Assembly: GCF_020740795.1 (NCBI RefSeq)
Contig: NC_067304.1
Span: 5,942,056-6,006,055, forward strand
From: Apus apus
Taxonomy: Eukaryota; Chordata; Aves; Apodiformes; Apodidae
Reading direction: 5' to 3'
Length of the DNA stretch: 64,000 bases
Within the stretch, counting starts at the first letter, position 1; each line of letters starts with the position of its first letter. Below, piece after piece: positions 1 to 9,129 of the stretch. The translations under genes and the position numbers were made by a program. The notes under the pieces were generated by a model. It did no database searches, was not told the origin of the DNA, and saw only the letters and a program-made list of their open reading frames with translations.

Positions 1-1420
1 ATTAATCATCAAGATTTCCAAAGGCTGCTCTGAGCAGGAACACTTCCCTTGGATCTTGCTGCAAGCAAAAGCAAACCAGTGCCATGGAAACCTGCAGATC
101 CCTCCTGGCTGGGCTGAGACGTGGACGATGACAACGTGGATTCAGGACCTGAGAGTCCCTGAGGGAAAGCCAGGCCTGAAGGCTGAGGGTTGCTGTCCCC
201 ACCCAAGGCAGGGTGCAGAGAGTTTACAACAAAGTTCTGTGACAATAAGGGTTAAGGGAAACACAAAACCTTTAATTAGATCAACTGATACAGCAGCAGG
301 AGCATGACCTAAATCTAGCCCAGTCAGCAGGGGCCAAAGGCAGAGGGACAGTCCAGCTGGCAGCCGTGGTGTCAGAGGCATCCTCAGATGGTTTGGAATC
401 CATCCCTCCAGCATCCCATGGAAAATTAAATAAGTTCCTACAGACAGCAGCATCTTTCTGAATTAAGGTGATGTATCTGAAGGTCTCATTAACAATGCAG
501 CAGACAAGAATGTGTCTGCAAATCTCCTTGGTCATGCTGTTCTTCTCAGGGGAGGAAAGGAGTCAGGGAGGACAAGAGGGGGAGCAGCTCATTGTGGTGC
601 CTTTTTGGGGCTGTTTTATCACCTCCTCTCTGCCCTTCTCCCCTGGGAACAGTCACTCCTGACTGTTCTTTGTCGTCTGTTCAAATCACATCAATTTAAA
701 AGGGTTTGAGAGACTGTATTTAATCAAATGTTTGTTATGTCCAGGTGTCTTTGTCTGTCTCCTTTCCCAGATTTATCCAGAGATAATTATCTCATGTTGG
801 AGACTCGTTTCCCCTTGAGGACCAACAGGAATATCCACTTAAAAATTAAAAAATAATTGGAACTAACAGAGTCCTTGTCAATTGTTATCCTGTCATCTCT
901 GCTCGGGGGCACAGCCTTGTCCCTGCCATCTGCTCTGTCCCGACTTGGGAGAGGTAAGCTCTGCTCTGCTCGGTCCTGCAGAGCCCCACTTCTGGTTGCT
1001 ACTCATGTATCTGTATGAAAACACCATCGGACTAAAAAATAACAACTGCGTAGAATTTGCGGGACGTTTCCTTCCCCGTCAGGAACACAAGCACGAGGAA
1101 TTTCCAGGGCGTGACGAGGCTGTGGTGCAGCAAAGCCATGAACACCCACCCAGGCTGCCTGGCCGTGCAAGGATAACGACACAGTGTACGTGCTTGTGCA
1201 GTGGAAGCCACTGCCGAGATTTTTGGGATCCCACTGCAGCGAAGGGAAGCTGCACGCCCAGGGCTGAGCTGCTGTGACAAGGGCTGGCGGGCACAGACAC
1301 CCACGGCCCCAGGCGGGTCCTCCAGAGGGAGGCAAGACGTGCACGCGCACCCATTATTGCACTCGGCCTCTGCTGAAGTGAGCACTGTGCCGTCAGTTCG
1401 TTTTTTAGGCTTTTAGACCT
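1..1420. other. Upstream region of DDX20, no confident gene
   Basis: Moderate-GC, single-copy-looking DNA left of the DDX20 CpG island. I recognise no conserved protein or RNA gene here. The only structured item is a minus-strand ATG-started open stretch at 535 down to 281. It is preceded on that strand by a pyrimidine-rich tract ending in AG near 546-545 and followed by an ATTAAA at about 271-276. This could be a terminal exon of an unrecognised divergent transcript, or chance. Confidence 0.5.
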
Positions 1421-1815
1421 TGTTCAATGAGAAACCGGTTCCTGCGGCCAGCGTGGCGGGAGGAGCTGAGCCCCGGGGGGCAGAGCCAGCGCTGCCCGCT
1501 CCTCGCGGCGGGGCCGCGGGCCCGCAGGACCCTGCGCAGGACCCTCCTGCCGCACCGGACCCGCTTCCTCACCCTCTTTTCGTCCTCTCACCCTCCCCTG
1601 CAGCCCCCCTCGCCCCCCCCTCCCCGCACCCTCCCTCCCGCTCCCCGTGCCCCCCGCACACTCCGCCGCCCCAGACCCCGCCCCCCGACAGGCCACGCCC
1701 CCATACTGGCCCCGCCCCGCCAGGCCCCGCCCCCAAGCCCTGCCGCCCCGCCCCGCCCACCGGCGGGAACAGCGCCCCCTGGCGGCCCGGCGCGGGGGGG
1801 GGGGGCACCCCAAGC

Positions 1816-1825
1816 GCGCATGCGC
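1816..1825. promoter_or_regulatory. Perfect NRF1 palindrome GCGCATGCGC
   Basis: The ten bases GCGCATGCGC are the full palindromic consensus of nuclear respiratory factor 1. They lie 46 bases upstream of the DDX20 start codon inside the CpG island. NRF1 sites at this distance are typical of TATA-less housekeeping promoters. Binding is inferred from the motif only. Confidence 0.7.
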
Positions 1826-1867
1826 GGCGCAGGAGGAAGGCGCGCGCCCCCCGCCCTCCCGGCGCCC

Positions 1868-1878
1868 AAGATGGCGGC
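1868..1878 (+). promoter_or_regulatory. YY1-type element AAGATGGCGGC over the start codon
   Basis: The DDX20 initiator ATG at 1871 is embedded in AAGATGGCGGC, the classic YY1 core (AAGATGGCGGC) found just downstream of the transcription start in many housekeeping genes. It also supplies a good Kozak context, with A at -3 and G at +4. If YY1 positions the start site here, the 5' UTR would be very short. Confidence 0.65.
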
Positions 1879-2045
1879 GCGCGAGGCGCGGCCCCGCACC
1901 CGGGACGTGCTGGTGCCCGGCGGCCCCGCGGACTTCGGGTCCCTGCTGCTGTCGGCGCCGGTGCTGGCGGGGCTGCAGGCCGCGGGGTTCCACCGGCCGT
2001 CGCCGGTGCAGCTGAAGGCCATCCCACTGGGGCGCTGCGGGCTGG
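1871..2045 (+). CDS. DDX20: DDX20 coding exon 1
   Basis: Encodes the N-terminus, residues 1-58, with the Q-motif region [20 protein letters not shown] that senses adenine in DEAD-box proteins. Donor is GGTGAG; it ends one base into the Asp59 codon. Very GC-rich, in keeping with the CpG island. Any 5' UTR upstream of 1871 is not delimited. Confidence 0.93.
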
Positions 2046-5000
2046 GTGAGCGGGCGGGCGCGGGGCCTCCCCCCCCCCGGGCCTCCCCCCCGGGCCTCCC
2101 CCCCGGGCCTCCCCCCCGGCCCTGACCGCCCCGCCGGTTCTTCGCAGATCTCATCGTGCAAGCCAAGTCCGGAACCGGCAAGACCTGCGTGTTCTCCACC
2201 ATCGCGCTGGACGCCGTGCTGCTGGAGAGCCCGGCCACGCAGGTGGGTGCGGGCGCCGGGCCTGGCCCTGGAGCCGCCCGCGGGCCTCAGGCCTCACCCT
2301 TGGCCCCCCCAGATCCTGGTGCTGGCCCCCACGCGGGAGATCGCGGTGCAGATCCACGCGGTGATCACAGCCATCGGGGTGAAGATGGAAGGCCTGGAGT
2401 GCCACGTCTTCATCGGAGGGACCCCTCTGAGCCAGGACAGGACGCGGCTCAGGCGGTGCCACATCGCGGTGGGCTCCCCAGGTAGGGAGAGCCCGGGCCC
2501 CGCGGGGCCTGCTCCCCGGGGCTGGGGGGGTGTCCTGGTTTGAGGGTCAGCCTCTGGTGCAAGAACATCCAGACCAGGTGTTTCTAGTGGGAGATTGTTC
2601 CACATCTGGGATGTTAAAAAGTAATTTAAAAAAAAAAAAAAAAGACCAAGCTTATCGTTAGAACGTTTCAGTTAATATTTTTGAAGTTAGTTTTGCTTGT
2701 TTTCCTCACATGCAGGTCGAATCAAGCAGCTGATAGAGCTGGACTACTTGAACACAGCCAGCATCAGGCTTTTCATTCTGGATGAAGCAGACAAGCTCCT
2801 AGAAGAAGGCAGTTTTCAGGAGCAAGTCAAGTAAGAAAAGCTTTTATGCCTTGATCAGTAGATTAGACAGGTATCTGTCAGTGACTCCTGCTTCTCTGTC
2901 TCACAGTTGGATTTACTCCTCCCTGCCAGCCAACAAACAGATGCTGGCTGTTTCAGCCACCTACCCTGAGTCATTAGCTGGTGCTCTGACCAGGTACATG
3001 AGGGAGCCAACGTTTGTGAGGCTGAACCCCACTGACCCAAGCCTCCTTGGTGAGTGGAAGTTCATTTGCAGTGAAGTTGTTAGCAGTGCAGTAAGAAGAG
3101 CATACAGAAATCAAAACATGCACCTTTAAAATGTGTGATTCTCCCTAACTTCTCTAACAAGGGAGTTGATTGGTTGGGGAAGTATTTATTCCCAGTGTTT
3201 GTGTTTGAAATATCAGTGATGAGTGTGACTTTATTTATAATGTAAACCTGCTCCACAGGTGTGTGCTTGTTTGCATGTCAAGTCTGTGTCTCAGCTGCAG
3301 GGTCAGGTGCTGGCAGCAGCACCACTCCTGGTTTCTTAGGAGCCCTTCATGTGACAGCTTTTTGGTTTTGTGCTCAGGGCTGAAGCAGTATTACAAGATT
3401 GTGAATTCCCATCCTCTTCCACACAAAACATTTGAGGAAAAAACCCAGCACCTGCAGGAGCTGTTCAGCAAGGTTCCCTTTAACCAGGCCTTGGTCTTCT
3501 CCAATTTGCACAGCAGGTAACACACCTGAGGTCAGCTCTGTGAAGAGCATCATGTGTGAAAGCAGAGGTGGTGATGTCTGGTTGGGGTTAGAGAGATCAG
3601 AACACCCTGTCCTTAGGGGTGCACAGGGGTTGTTGTGGGTTTATTGACAGGTTTTGTTGTGTCTTTTGTGTCAGGGCTCAACATCTTGCTGAAATCCTCA
3701 CCTCCAGGGGCTTCCCTGCTGAGTGCATTTCAGGTAACTGTTCAGGCTTTCTGATTCTGTTGATGTTGTGCATAAATGTGACCTAAAGTAGGAAAACTAA
3801 TCTTAAATCTTGGTTCGTGTGGGTTCTGGTCAAAGAACTAAGAAAACATTTGAGTCTTTGTAGGTCTTTAGGACTTCATTTCTATGTTGATTTACTTTCC
3901 TGTTTTCAGATTAGTTTGGGAGCCATTTTTATGGCTGTCCAGAGGAGTTTAGGGGCTTCTTTGTCAAGAGGTTACTTACATTTGCAGGCTGTAGCAATAT
4001 TTCTTTGGGATGCAGCTGCTGAATTTAAATACTAATTCTTTGGGTCTTCTCTCTGGAAAGCTGACAGCTGCCACCTGAGGGTTGTTAGAAACCTTGAGGT
4101 TTTACTTCAGCAGAGTTTTCTGGGGCTTGTGTTTAAAAACAAAGTCAGTGGTGTTCCAGTGGGTCAGGTATCAACAGAATTGGTTTTTCTTTAAAAACAA
4201 GAAGAGGAATTTTTGTAATGGATTTTCTTCCTTTCAAGTTTGTATTTGTTCCTTGTTTACTCACGTGGAGCTGAGGAAGTTTCCCTCCACCTGATTTCTC
4301 CCCTGCAGTTTTACAAAGCAGGGCTTTCCACAGGGAGGGCGTGAGGCTGAGGGATGTCACTGGGTTCTGGTGTCTGTCATTCCAGGCAGCATGAACCAGA
4401 GCCAGCGGCTGGACGCCATGGCCAAGCTGAAGCAGTTCCACTGCAGGGTCCTGATTTCCACAGACCTGGTGAGCTGATGTTTTGGGGCACCCAGAGGTGT
4501 TGCACATACAGTTCCTGCAGGGAAGTGGTTGGACTTGGGATTGGATGGAGCATGATGTGAATCCAGCACTGTCTGTGACTTATTTTCACTGTGAAACTTA
4601 GAAATTGTCCCTTATTCCTCACCTGGTTCAGAAATAACACTGAGTTGTTACTCTGCATGAGTGTGTGGATGTTTCAGAGCAGCAGTTGGTTCCTTTGGGC
4701 AGGAGCCATGGGGAGGAGCAGTTTGTCCCCAGCACAGTGTGCTGACAGCTGCTTCCCAAACAGCTCTGGCTGGAGCAGGGTTCTGTTTGAGCCTCTCCCA
4801 GCTTTTGATCAAGTTCTCAGTGGATGTTTGAGGTCCTGTCACGAGAGGAATATTGCTGCTGGGCTGAATTTTTTGAGGGAGTCCTTAGGGAAAAGGTGCT
4901 TGTGTTTGATTGTGGAAGGCAGAGGACAGAGCACCCCTGGTGTCCCTGCTCCCAGGGCAGTGTCTGTTGTGCCTGTGGCTTGTAACCTGCCTGGGAACCT

Positions 5001-7162
5001 GTGGGGCTTCGTGGTGTGTTGGGGCAGCTGAAAGCTCCCGTGGGAGCAGCTGCTCCCAAGATGCCTGTGACTAAAGGTCTGTTCAGTGCACTCAGTTCCC
5101 TGTCCCCTCTCTCTCCCTGAAGACATCCCGTGGGATTGATGCAGACAAAGTGAACCTGGTTGTCAACCTGGATGTCCCTGCAGACTGGGAGACCTACATG
5201 CACCGCGTGGGCCGAGCTGGGCGCTTTGGTAGGAGCATTCCTGGGGAGTTCTGGAGCATGCCCTGCCCCCCTGGCACAGGGGAGGTCATGGCACTGCCCC
5301 TTGTGTGTCACAGGGACCTTGGGCCTGTCCGTGACCTACTGCTGCCGTGGAGAGGAGGAGAACACCATGAGGAACATTGCTCAGAGGTGCAACCTTCAGC
5401 TGCTCCCTCTGCCAGGTGTGCTCTGTCCTGTCAATGCAACTGGGGTTTTGTGGGTTGGTTTCTGTTTTGTCAAAGCTTCAGGCAGGGAACTGACATGTGT
5501 CTTTTCTGCTGAAGCTGCCTGGATTTTGGGACAGGTTTGTCATGCTCTGCTCTAGTGACCAGTTGTGTAAGTGCTGCAGTTGTGCAAGTGCTGCAGTTGT
5601 GCAAAGCAGCAGAAAGTGACCTTAGTGCCCATGGGCAGGGAGAGGAGCTCAGCACCCAGCTGCTGCTCGATGGCAGCCACCAGGAGTCTGGTGTGAAGTC
5701 TTTCTTAGGCTGGAAGATACAGCAGGAAAAGGAAGGAATCTGTTAACCCTTGCTTTGCCAGAAGCTCTGCTAGAAATGAAGCATTTGCCACCTGGCACAC
5801 ATGCTAATTTTTCATCTGGTTAAGCAGGACTTGAAAAAGAGGTGACAAGTAATGCAGTGGTGTTTGTCTTGGTCAGTTTCTTGATGCCTTCCATGAAGAA
5901 AACATTCTGGCTATTTGAGCCCTTTCAGGAATGGAGGGGGTTGGTTTGTAGCCCTGACTGAACAGGCCTGAGCACCTTTGCTGTGCTTTGTGCAAAGCTT
6001 TGCTTGGGTACTGGTGGGGGTTCTGGAGAGAGGGATGTGCTTAACTGGGTGCCTGCTTGTTTCCCCTTGTGCAGAGCCCATTCCTCGTGGGATGATGGTT
6101 CAGTTTGAAGATGGAGAGGTGGAAGTCAAACCTGTTGTACCCACAGATGCTTCAGTCCCTTCTGACCCTGTGTGTGTTAGACCAGAAGAACCAGCACTGC
6201 AGCCTGCCCAAAAGAATCTTTCAGAGGCACCTCAGCCTCTTCCTAGCCTCCCAAGTGATGATTTTTCTGTGGAAAGGCCAAAAAAACCTCTGAAGGTAAA
6301 GCAGGTCAAGAAGTGCACAAGTTCTGCAAATACCGAGAAAGGCAGAAACCCTCAGACATCCCATTGCCCCCCAGCACAGAGGAGTCAAGTCAGAACTGTC
6401 TCCAGAACAGGTGGACAACCTGACACTCAGTCTCCAGAGGAGGAGGCCTTAAAAAAAAATCTTCCCAGAATTCCATGCTTGTCTTCTTTCAAAAACCACC
6501 GGAACAATCCCTGGAGCTTCTCAGAGTTGGTTGAAGACTACGAGTATTTCATCACAGAAGGCTTGGAGAGGGAGGTTGAGGTTGTCAGAAGCTGCTCAGG
6601 GCCAGGAGAGCAGGGCAGAAGTGGGGCTGTGGAGTGGGAGGAGGAGGGACATGACACAGGCAGGGTGGCAAACGGTGTCATGTCTGGTGACAGTGATGGG
6701 TCCTACAGCTCCAGGGCTTCCTCCAAGAGTAGGGAAAATAACTCTTGCTTGGAAGCATTTTCAGACACAGAGGAGACGGATGCTGTTCCTCCAGAGGGCC
6801 TGGGCCAGGGAGGCTTCTGTCCTACACCAGAGCAGCCCCAGGAGCTCCCACCAGTCCCAAAGCAAAATCAAGTGAAAAAGAAGGTTCTGAAACAAAACGC
6901 CAAACAAAAGAAAAAGCATAACCAGCAGTTCCCTGGTGCTGCCACGAGACAGCCTGCAGCTGGCTGCTCCTGCAGCTCTGGGGATGATGCTTCCTGTGAG
7001 GCCTGGAGTTACAAGAACTACTGGCAGTGGTACTACCAGGCATGGCAGGACTACTGCACTGCAGTGTCTCACTACAGGAGCAGCTACAGGCAGCTCAGCT
7101 GGCTGAACACCTACCATGCCAACTCTGTCTACCTGCGGGAGCTGCTGAAAGGTGGGGACTGA
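1871..7162 (+). CDS. DDX20: DDX20 (Gemin3), DEAD-box RNA helicase, complete gene in 11 exons
   Basis: Joined exons give 757 residues; I recall about 824 in human. Gemin3 is the helicase of the SMN-Gemin complex, which loads Sm proteins onto snRNAs in the cytoplasm and sits in nuclear gems; it is also linked to miRNP and transcription-repression complexes. Motifs in order: Q-motif near Q47 ([10 protein letters not shown]), Walker A AKSGTGKT at 64-71, PTRE at 96-99, DEAD at 169-172, SAT at 201-203, STD at 323-325, HRVGRAGR at 353-360. The helicase core ends near residue 395. The last exon encodes a hydrophilic, Ser/Lys-rich linker, a conserved [11 protein letters not shown] stretch and a Tyr/Trp-rich end ([13 protein letters not shown]). 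All introns are GT-AG and phases agree throughout. The ATG at 1871 is chosen for its Kozak context and position in the CpG island. No break or frameshift is seen. The shorter length lies in the poorly conserved C-terminal half. Confidence 0.97.
2063..2117 (+). repeat. C-rich 13-bp tandem repeat in DDX20 intron 1
   Basis: Copies of GGGCCTCCCCCCC starting at 2079, 2092 and 2105, with a longer variant at 2063, fill half of the 102-base intron 1. It is a short, GC-rich minisatellite-like array directly upstream of the exon 2 acceptor and likely length-variable. Confidence 0.8.
2148..2242 (+). CDS. DDX20: DDX20 coding exon 2
   Basis: Carries the Walker A motif AKSGTGKT (residues 64-71). Acceptor TTCTTCGCAG, donor AGGTGGGT. 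It completes the Asp59 codon and ends in phase 0. It is flanked by short GC-rich introns of 102 and 70 bases. Confidence 0.95.
2313..2481 (+). CDS. DDX20: DDX20 coding exon 3
   Basis: Begins [15 protein letters not shown] (motif Ia PTRE) and runs to the GG doublet region [23 protein letters not shown]. Acceptor CCCCCCCAG, donor AGGTAGGG; it ends one base into a Gly codon that exon 4 completes. Confidence 0.95.
2628..2643 (+). repeat. Poly(A) run in DDX20 intron 3
   Basis: Sixteen consecutive A residues in the 234-base intron 3 (2482-2715). No target-site duplication or attached element is recognisable. Confidence 0.8.
2716..2830 (+). CDS. DDX20: DDX20 coding exon 4 (DEAD box)
   Basis: Encodes [20 protein letters not shown] followed by [17 protein letters not shown]. 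The DEAD Walker B motif, which coordinates magnesium and catalyses ATP hydrolysis, is at residues 169-172. Acceptor CACATGCAG, donor AAGTAAGA; it ends two bases into Asn185. Confidence 0.96.
2907..3049 (+). CDS. DDX20: DDX20 coding exon 5 (SAT motif)
   Basis: Encodes [20 protein letters not shown], with motif III SAT at 201-203 linking ATP hydrolysis to unwinding, then the inter-domain stretch ending DPSLLG. Acceptor CTGTCTCACAG; donor GGTGAGTG at 3050; ends one base into a Gly codon. Confidence 0.95.
3050..3377 (+). other. DDX20 intron 5
   Basis: A 328-base GT-AG intron. Apart from splice signals I see no RNA gene, repeat or additional exon in it. Confidence 0.9.
3378..3516 (+). CDS. DDX20: DDX20 coding exon 6
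   Basis: Starts the second RecA-like domain: [20 protein letters not shown], then [11 protein letters not shown] (motif IV region). Acceptor TGTGCTCAG, donor AGGTAACA; ends two bases into Arg279. Confidence 0.95.
3675..3733 (+). CDS. DDX20: DDX20 coding exon 7
   Basis: Short 59-base exon encoding [19 protein letters not shown]. Acceptor TTTTGTGTCAG, donor AGGTAACT. Both phases fit its neighbours, so it cannot be skipped without a frameshift. Confidence 0.95.
3734..4385 (+). other. DDX20 intron 7
   Basis: A 652-base, T-rich GT-AG intron. Nothing beyond splice signals is recognised. Confidence 0.9.
4386..4468 (+). CDS. DDX20: DDX20 coding exon 8
   Basis: Encodes [20 protein letters not shown] followed by RVLISTDL, including the helicase STD motif (323-325). 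Acceptor GTCATTCCAG, donor TGGTGAGC; ends in phase 0. Confidence 0.95.
4469..5122 (+). other. DDX20 intron 8
   Basis: A 654-base GT-AG intron without recognisable repeat or RNA gene. Open frames crossing it are not supported as exons. Confidence 0.9.
5123..5228 (+). CDS. DDX20: DDX20 coding exon 9 (motifs V and VI)
   Basis: Encodes [19 protein letters not shown] (motif V) and [10 protein letters not shown] (motif VI, 353-362), the arginine-finger motif of DEAD-box enzymes. Acceptor CTCCCTGAAG is slightly purine-rich at its end. Donor TGGTAGGA; ends one base into Gly362. Confidence 0.95.
5314..5415 (+). CDS. DDX20: DDX20 coding exon 10
   Basis: End of the helicase core: [20 protein letters not shown] and [13 protein letters not shown]. 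Acceptor GTGTGTCACAG, donor AGGTGTGC; ends one base into the codon that exon 11 completes as Glu. Confidence 0.94.
5416..6074 (+). other. DDX20 intron 10
   Basis: A 659-base GT-AG intron before the large terminal exon. It contains the 17-bp tandem repeat listed separately and nothing else I can identify. The terminal exon's frame stays open for about 100 bases into the intron's 3' end, but the acceptor at 6071-6074 and homology set the exon start at 6075. Confidence 0.9.
5561..5610 (+). repeat. 17-bp tandem repeat, about three copies
   Basis: AGTTGTGTAAGTGCTGC at 5561 is followed by AGTTGTGCAAGTGCTGC at 5578 and a degenerate third copy from 5595. It lies inside DDX20 intron 10. Confidence 0.8.
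6075..7162 (+). CDS. DDX20: DDX20 terminal coding exon 11
   Basis: A single 1,088-base exon, 363 codons including the TGA stop at 7160-7162. It codes for the fast-evolving Gemin3 tail: Pro/Ser/Lys-rich sequence, a conserved patch [20 protein letters not shown] with the following [15 protein letters not shown], a Ser-rich stretch, a Lys-rich stretch ([19 protein letters not shown]) and the aromatic-rich C-terminus. In mammals this half binds SMN and Gemin partners. Acceptor CCCTTGTGCAG. Confidence 0.95.
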
Positions 7163-7352
7163 GGCAGTGACACTGCTGGGTGGTTCTGTGGGTGGGTCAG
7201 CTGGGAAAACAGCTGCTGCTCTAGGAGAGCACTGACAGATTTGTGTAGGATTGAAGGACATTTCTAAGGGGGCTGTGTCCAGGGACATATTTTATATGCA
7301 TTCCAGTGATGGTGTCACCAATTGTTAATAAAAGGAAGTGAAAGACAGCTGG
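7163..7352 (+). other. DDX20: DDX20 3' UTR (inferred)
   Basis: Sequence between the stop codon and about 20 bases past the first canonical AATAAA. The short 3' UTR is inferred from that signal and a GT-rich stretch just beyond it. A longer form using ATTAAA at 7564-7569 is possible. Confidence 0.6.
7327..7332 (+). terminator. AATAAA polyadenylation signal for DDX20
   Basis: The first canonical AATAAA after the DDX20 stop (165 bases downstream). It is followed by a GT-rich segment (GCTGGGTGGTCACTTGTAAT), as expected of a cleavage and polyadenylation site. Confidence 0.65.
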
Positions 7353-9110
7353 GTGGTCACTTGTAATCTGTACAATCCCAAGTGAACAAAGGAGGATAAA
7401 AGGCAGCCACTTCAGTGTGAGGTGTCTCAGGAGAAAATACAAAACATCCCTGGGTTTGTGCTTGATTTGCATTGTCTGTGTGACTTTGGGTGAAGATGAA
7501 GTCACTGTGACACCACCTGTAGTCTGTCCAGAGTTGGAAATCATTCTGTTTTCTGTAATTCTCATTAAACACCAGGCACTGATGATATACCAGTTAAGTG
7601 GCAGGGTGAAGACTGTATCTTTCTGCCTGTATTGCTAATTTAAATGCAGTTAATTAACATTGTATAAATAACACCTCTCTAGCTAGGTGTATGGCAAGCT
7701 GTGAAGTAGAGGCTGGTTTAATTATGTAACAAGTGTGCAGCAATCATAATTGATCTGTCCCTCTGGGTGCAGCAATATCAGACTTGCCACACTTACAGGG
7801 AAGCTTTAATTAGAAATGAAATTACCTGTTGGTACTAAAACTAATTGGTATTTCCTGTTTGGGTTGCACTGTGCTGCATGTAGGTGTCCAGGAGCAGAAC
7901 AAGAGGAGAGCTCTGCCTGGCTCAGGGCACTGACCCTGCCTTGGCTGGGATAGTTTTGAAGCTTCATCTTCTAGCTCTAGTGTGGTTGGGATCATAGAGA
8001 TGGATTTTTTTCAGCTAGTTTGTTTGATTTCTCAAGGTTCATCAGAGCAGGCACCATCTGGGGTTTTGTTTGTTTGCTTTACCCTGGAGCAGGGGGAGGC
8101 TGGATTTCCTTTGCACAAGCACTGCTCCCTGCCTGCTGGGAGCTGCACTTCCAAGGACACTTGCTGCTTTCACTTGGGAATCTGGGTGTCTGCAGGGATG
8201 CTGGGTTGCTCCCTTCAGACAACTTCCAAATTCATTCTGAGACCCACAACGTGTGTCCTCTCAGCTCTTGTGACTCCCTGGGCATTCCAGACTTTCTTGC
8301 AAATCCTGTGGGGTCCCTGGCAGCACTTGGGACCTCTTTGTGCATTGATAGGGCTGAACTTTACCCTGCAGAATTCAGACTCTTCACCGTGCAGGGAACT
8401 GCAGGACTGATTTGGCTCCTGAGAGGCACAAGGTGGCTCTGGCTGGGCAGGGTGCTGTCCTGCCAGGGGTTGTGGGTTCCCCACTTGTCCCTGTGGGAAT
8501 CAGCCTAAATTTACTGCAGGGGAGGAAACTGCCCTGTGGGCTCCTCTGCTCGGTGCTGACTCAGTGGTGGTTAAGGTCACCCGGTGAGGGATTTTAACTT
8601 CTGCCTAATGATTTTTGGAAATTTTCAAGAACGCCTCCAAGTGGCAGGTGCTGGTTGGGCTGAGGTGAGACCAGCTCTGCTGGGTTTGTGGCCAAAACAA
8701 GCTGACCCCACCTGCAATGCAGGAGGCAAAGGGGAGTGCCAGGGTGAGACTGGCTTTCAGAAGAAAGGCACAAGATGTGCTCCTTCATGGCAATAAACAT
8801 CTTGTTGGAGGAAGTAGTTTTTTCTTCCTGTCCTTTTTTTCCTTCTTTATTCCCTTTGGGAGGAGACTCGTCTGGATTCTGGCTGCACAGTGTGAACAGG
8901 CCCAGAGGATGTGATTTAGTTTCAAAGATGAATTTTGTTGCAATTCTGGGCATTCAAAAGGAGGACAGGGTAGGAGATGCTCTGCAGTGTCTGCATTACT
9001 GCTCTCCTCTAACATCTCTCATCTTGCTGTTTTCATTAAGGTTTTTTTAAGTAAGAATTCTCAATATTTAAATACAACTTGAGAGGCTTAGGCCAACACC
9101 CAAAGTTCTC
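7353..9110. other. Intergenic gap between convergent DDX20 and KCND3
   Basis: About 1.75 kb separate the inferred 3' ends of the two genes. I see no coding exon here; the long open frame around 8020-8508 has no ATG start and no recognisable similarity. The part at 7640-7860 is AT-rich and dense in TAATTA and TTAATTA homeodomain-type cores, so it is a candidate conserved element. Confidence 0.6.
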
Positions 9111-9129
9111 CAAAAGAACCTCCTAGGAT

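Larger units (their letters stand above)
1430..2520. promoter_or_regulatory. CpG island and TATA-less promoter of DDX20
   Basis: An abrupt rise in G+C and CpG content begins just after 1430 and continues through exons 1-3 of DDX20. It holds several GC-box (Sp1-type) cores of the form CCGCCC, mainly at 1705-1765, in the 200 bases before the start codon. No TATA box is visible upstream of the ATG at 1871. This is the usual layout of a housekeeping-gene promoter and fits the broad expression known for DDX20. The exact transcription start cannot be read from sequence. Confidence 0.85.

Noticed and set aside
1424-2238. Long Pro/Arg/Gly-rich open frames on both strands over the DDX20 promoter
   Set aside because: They arise from CpG-island composition, which lacks stop codons in all frames. 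Only the frame starting at 1871 has helicase homology and correct splicing.
2530-2560. TGTCCTGGTTTGAGG, resembling the start of some songbird LTRs
   Set aside because: Only about 13 bases match what I remember and the similarity stops there; it is inside a 234-base DDX20 intron.
5978-6074. DDX20 terminal exon starting at 5978
   Set aside because: The open frame extends into intron 10, but the acceptor GTGCAG ending at 6074 keeps phase with exon 10 and restores the expected LPLP-E-PIP junction.
8020-8508. 162-codon open frame in the DDX20-KCND3 gap
   Set aside because: It begins with TTG, has no recognised similarity and no splice or promoter context; it is a chance opening in GC-moderate DNA.
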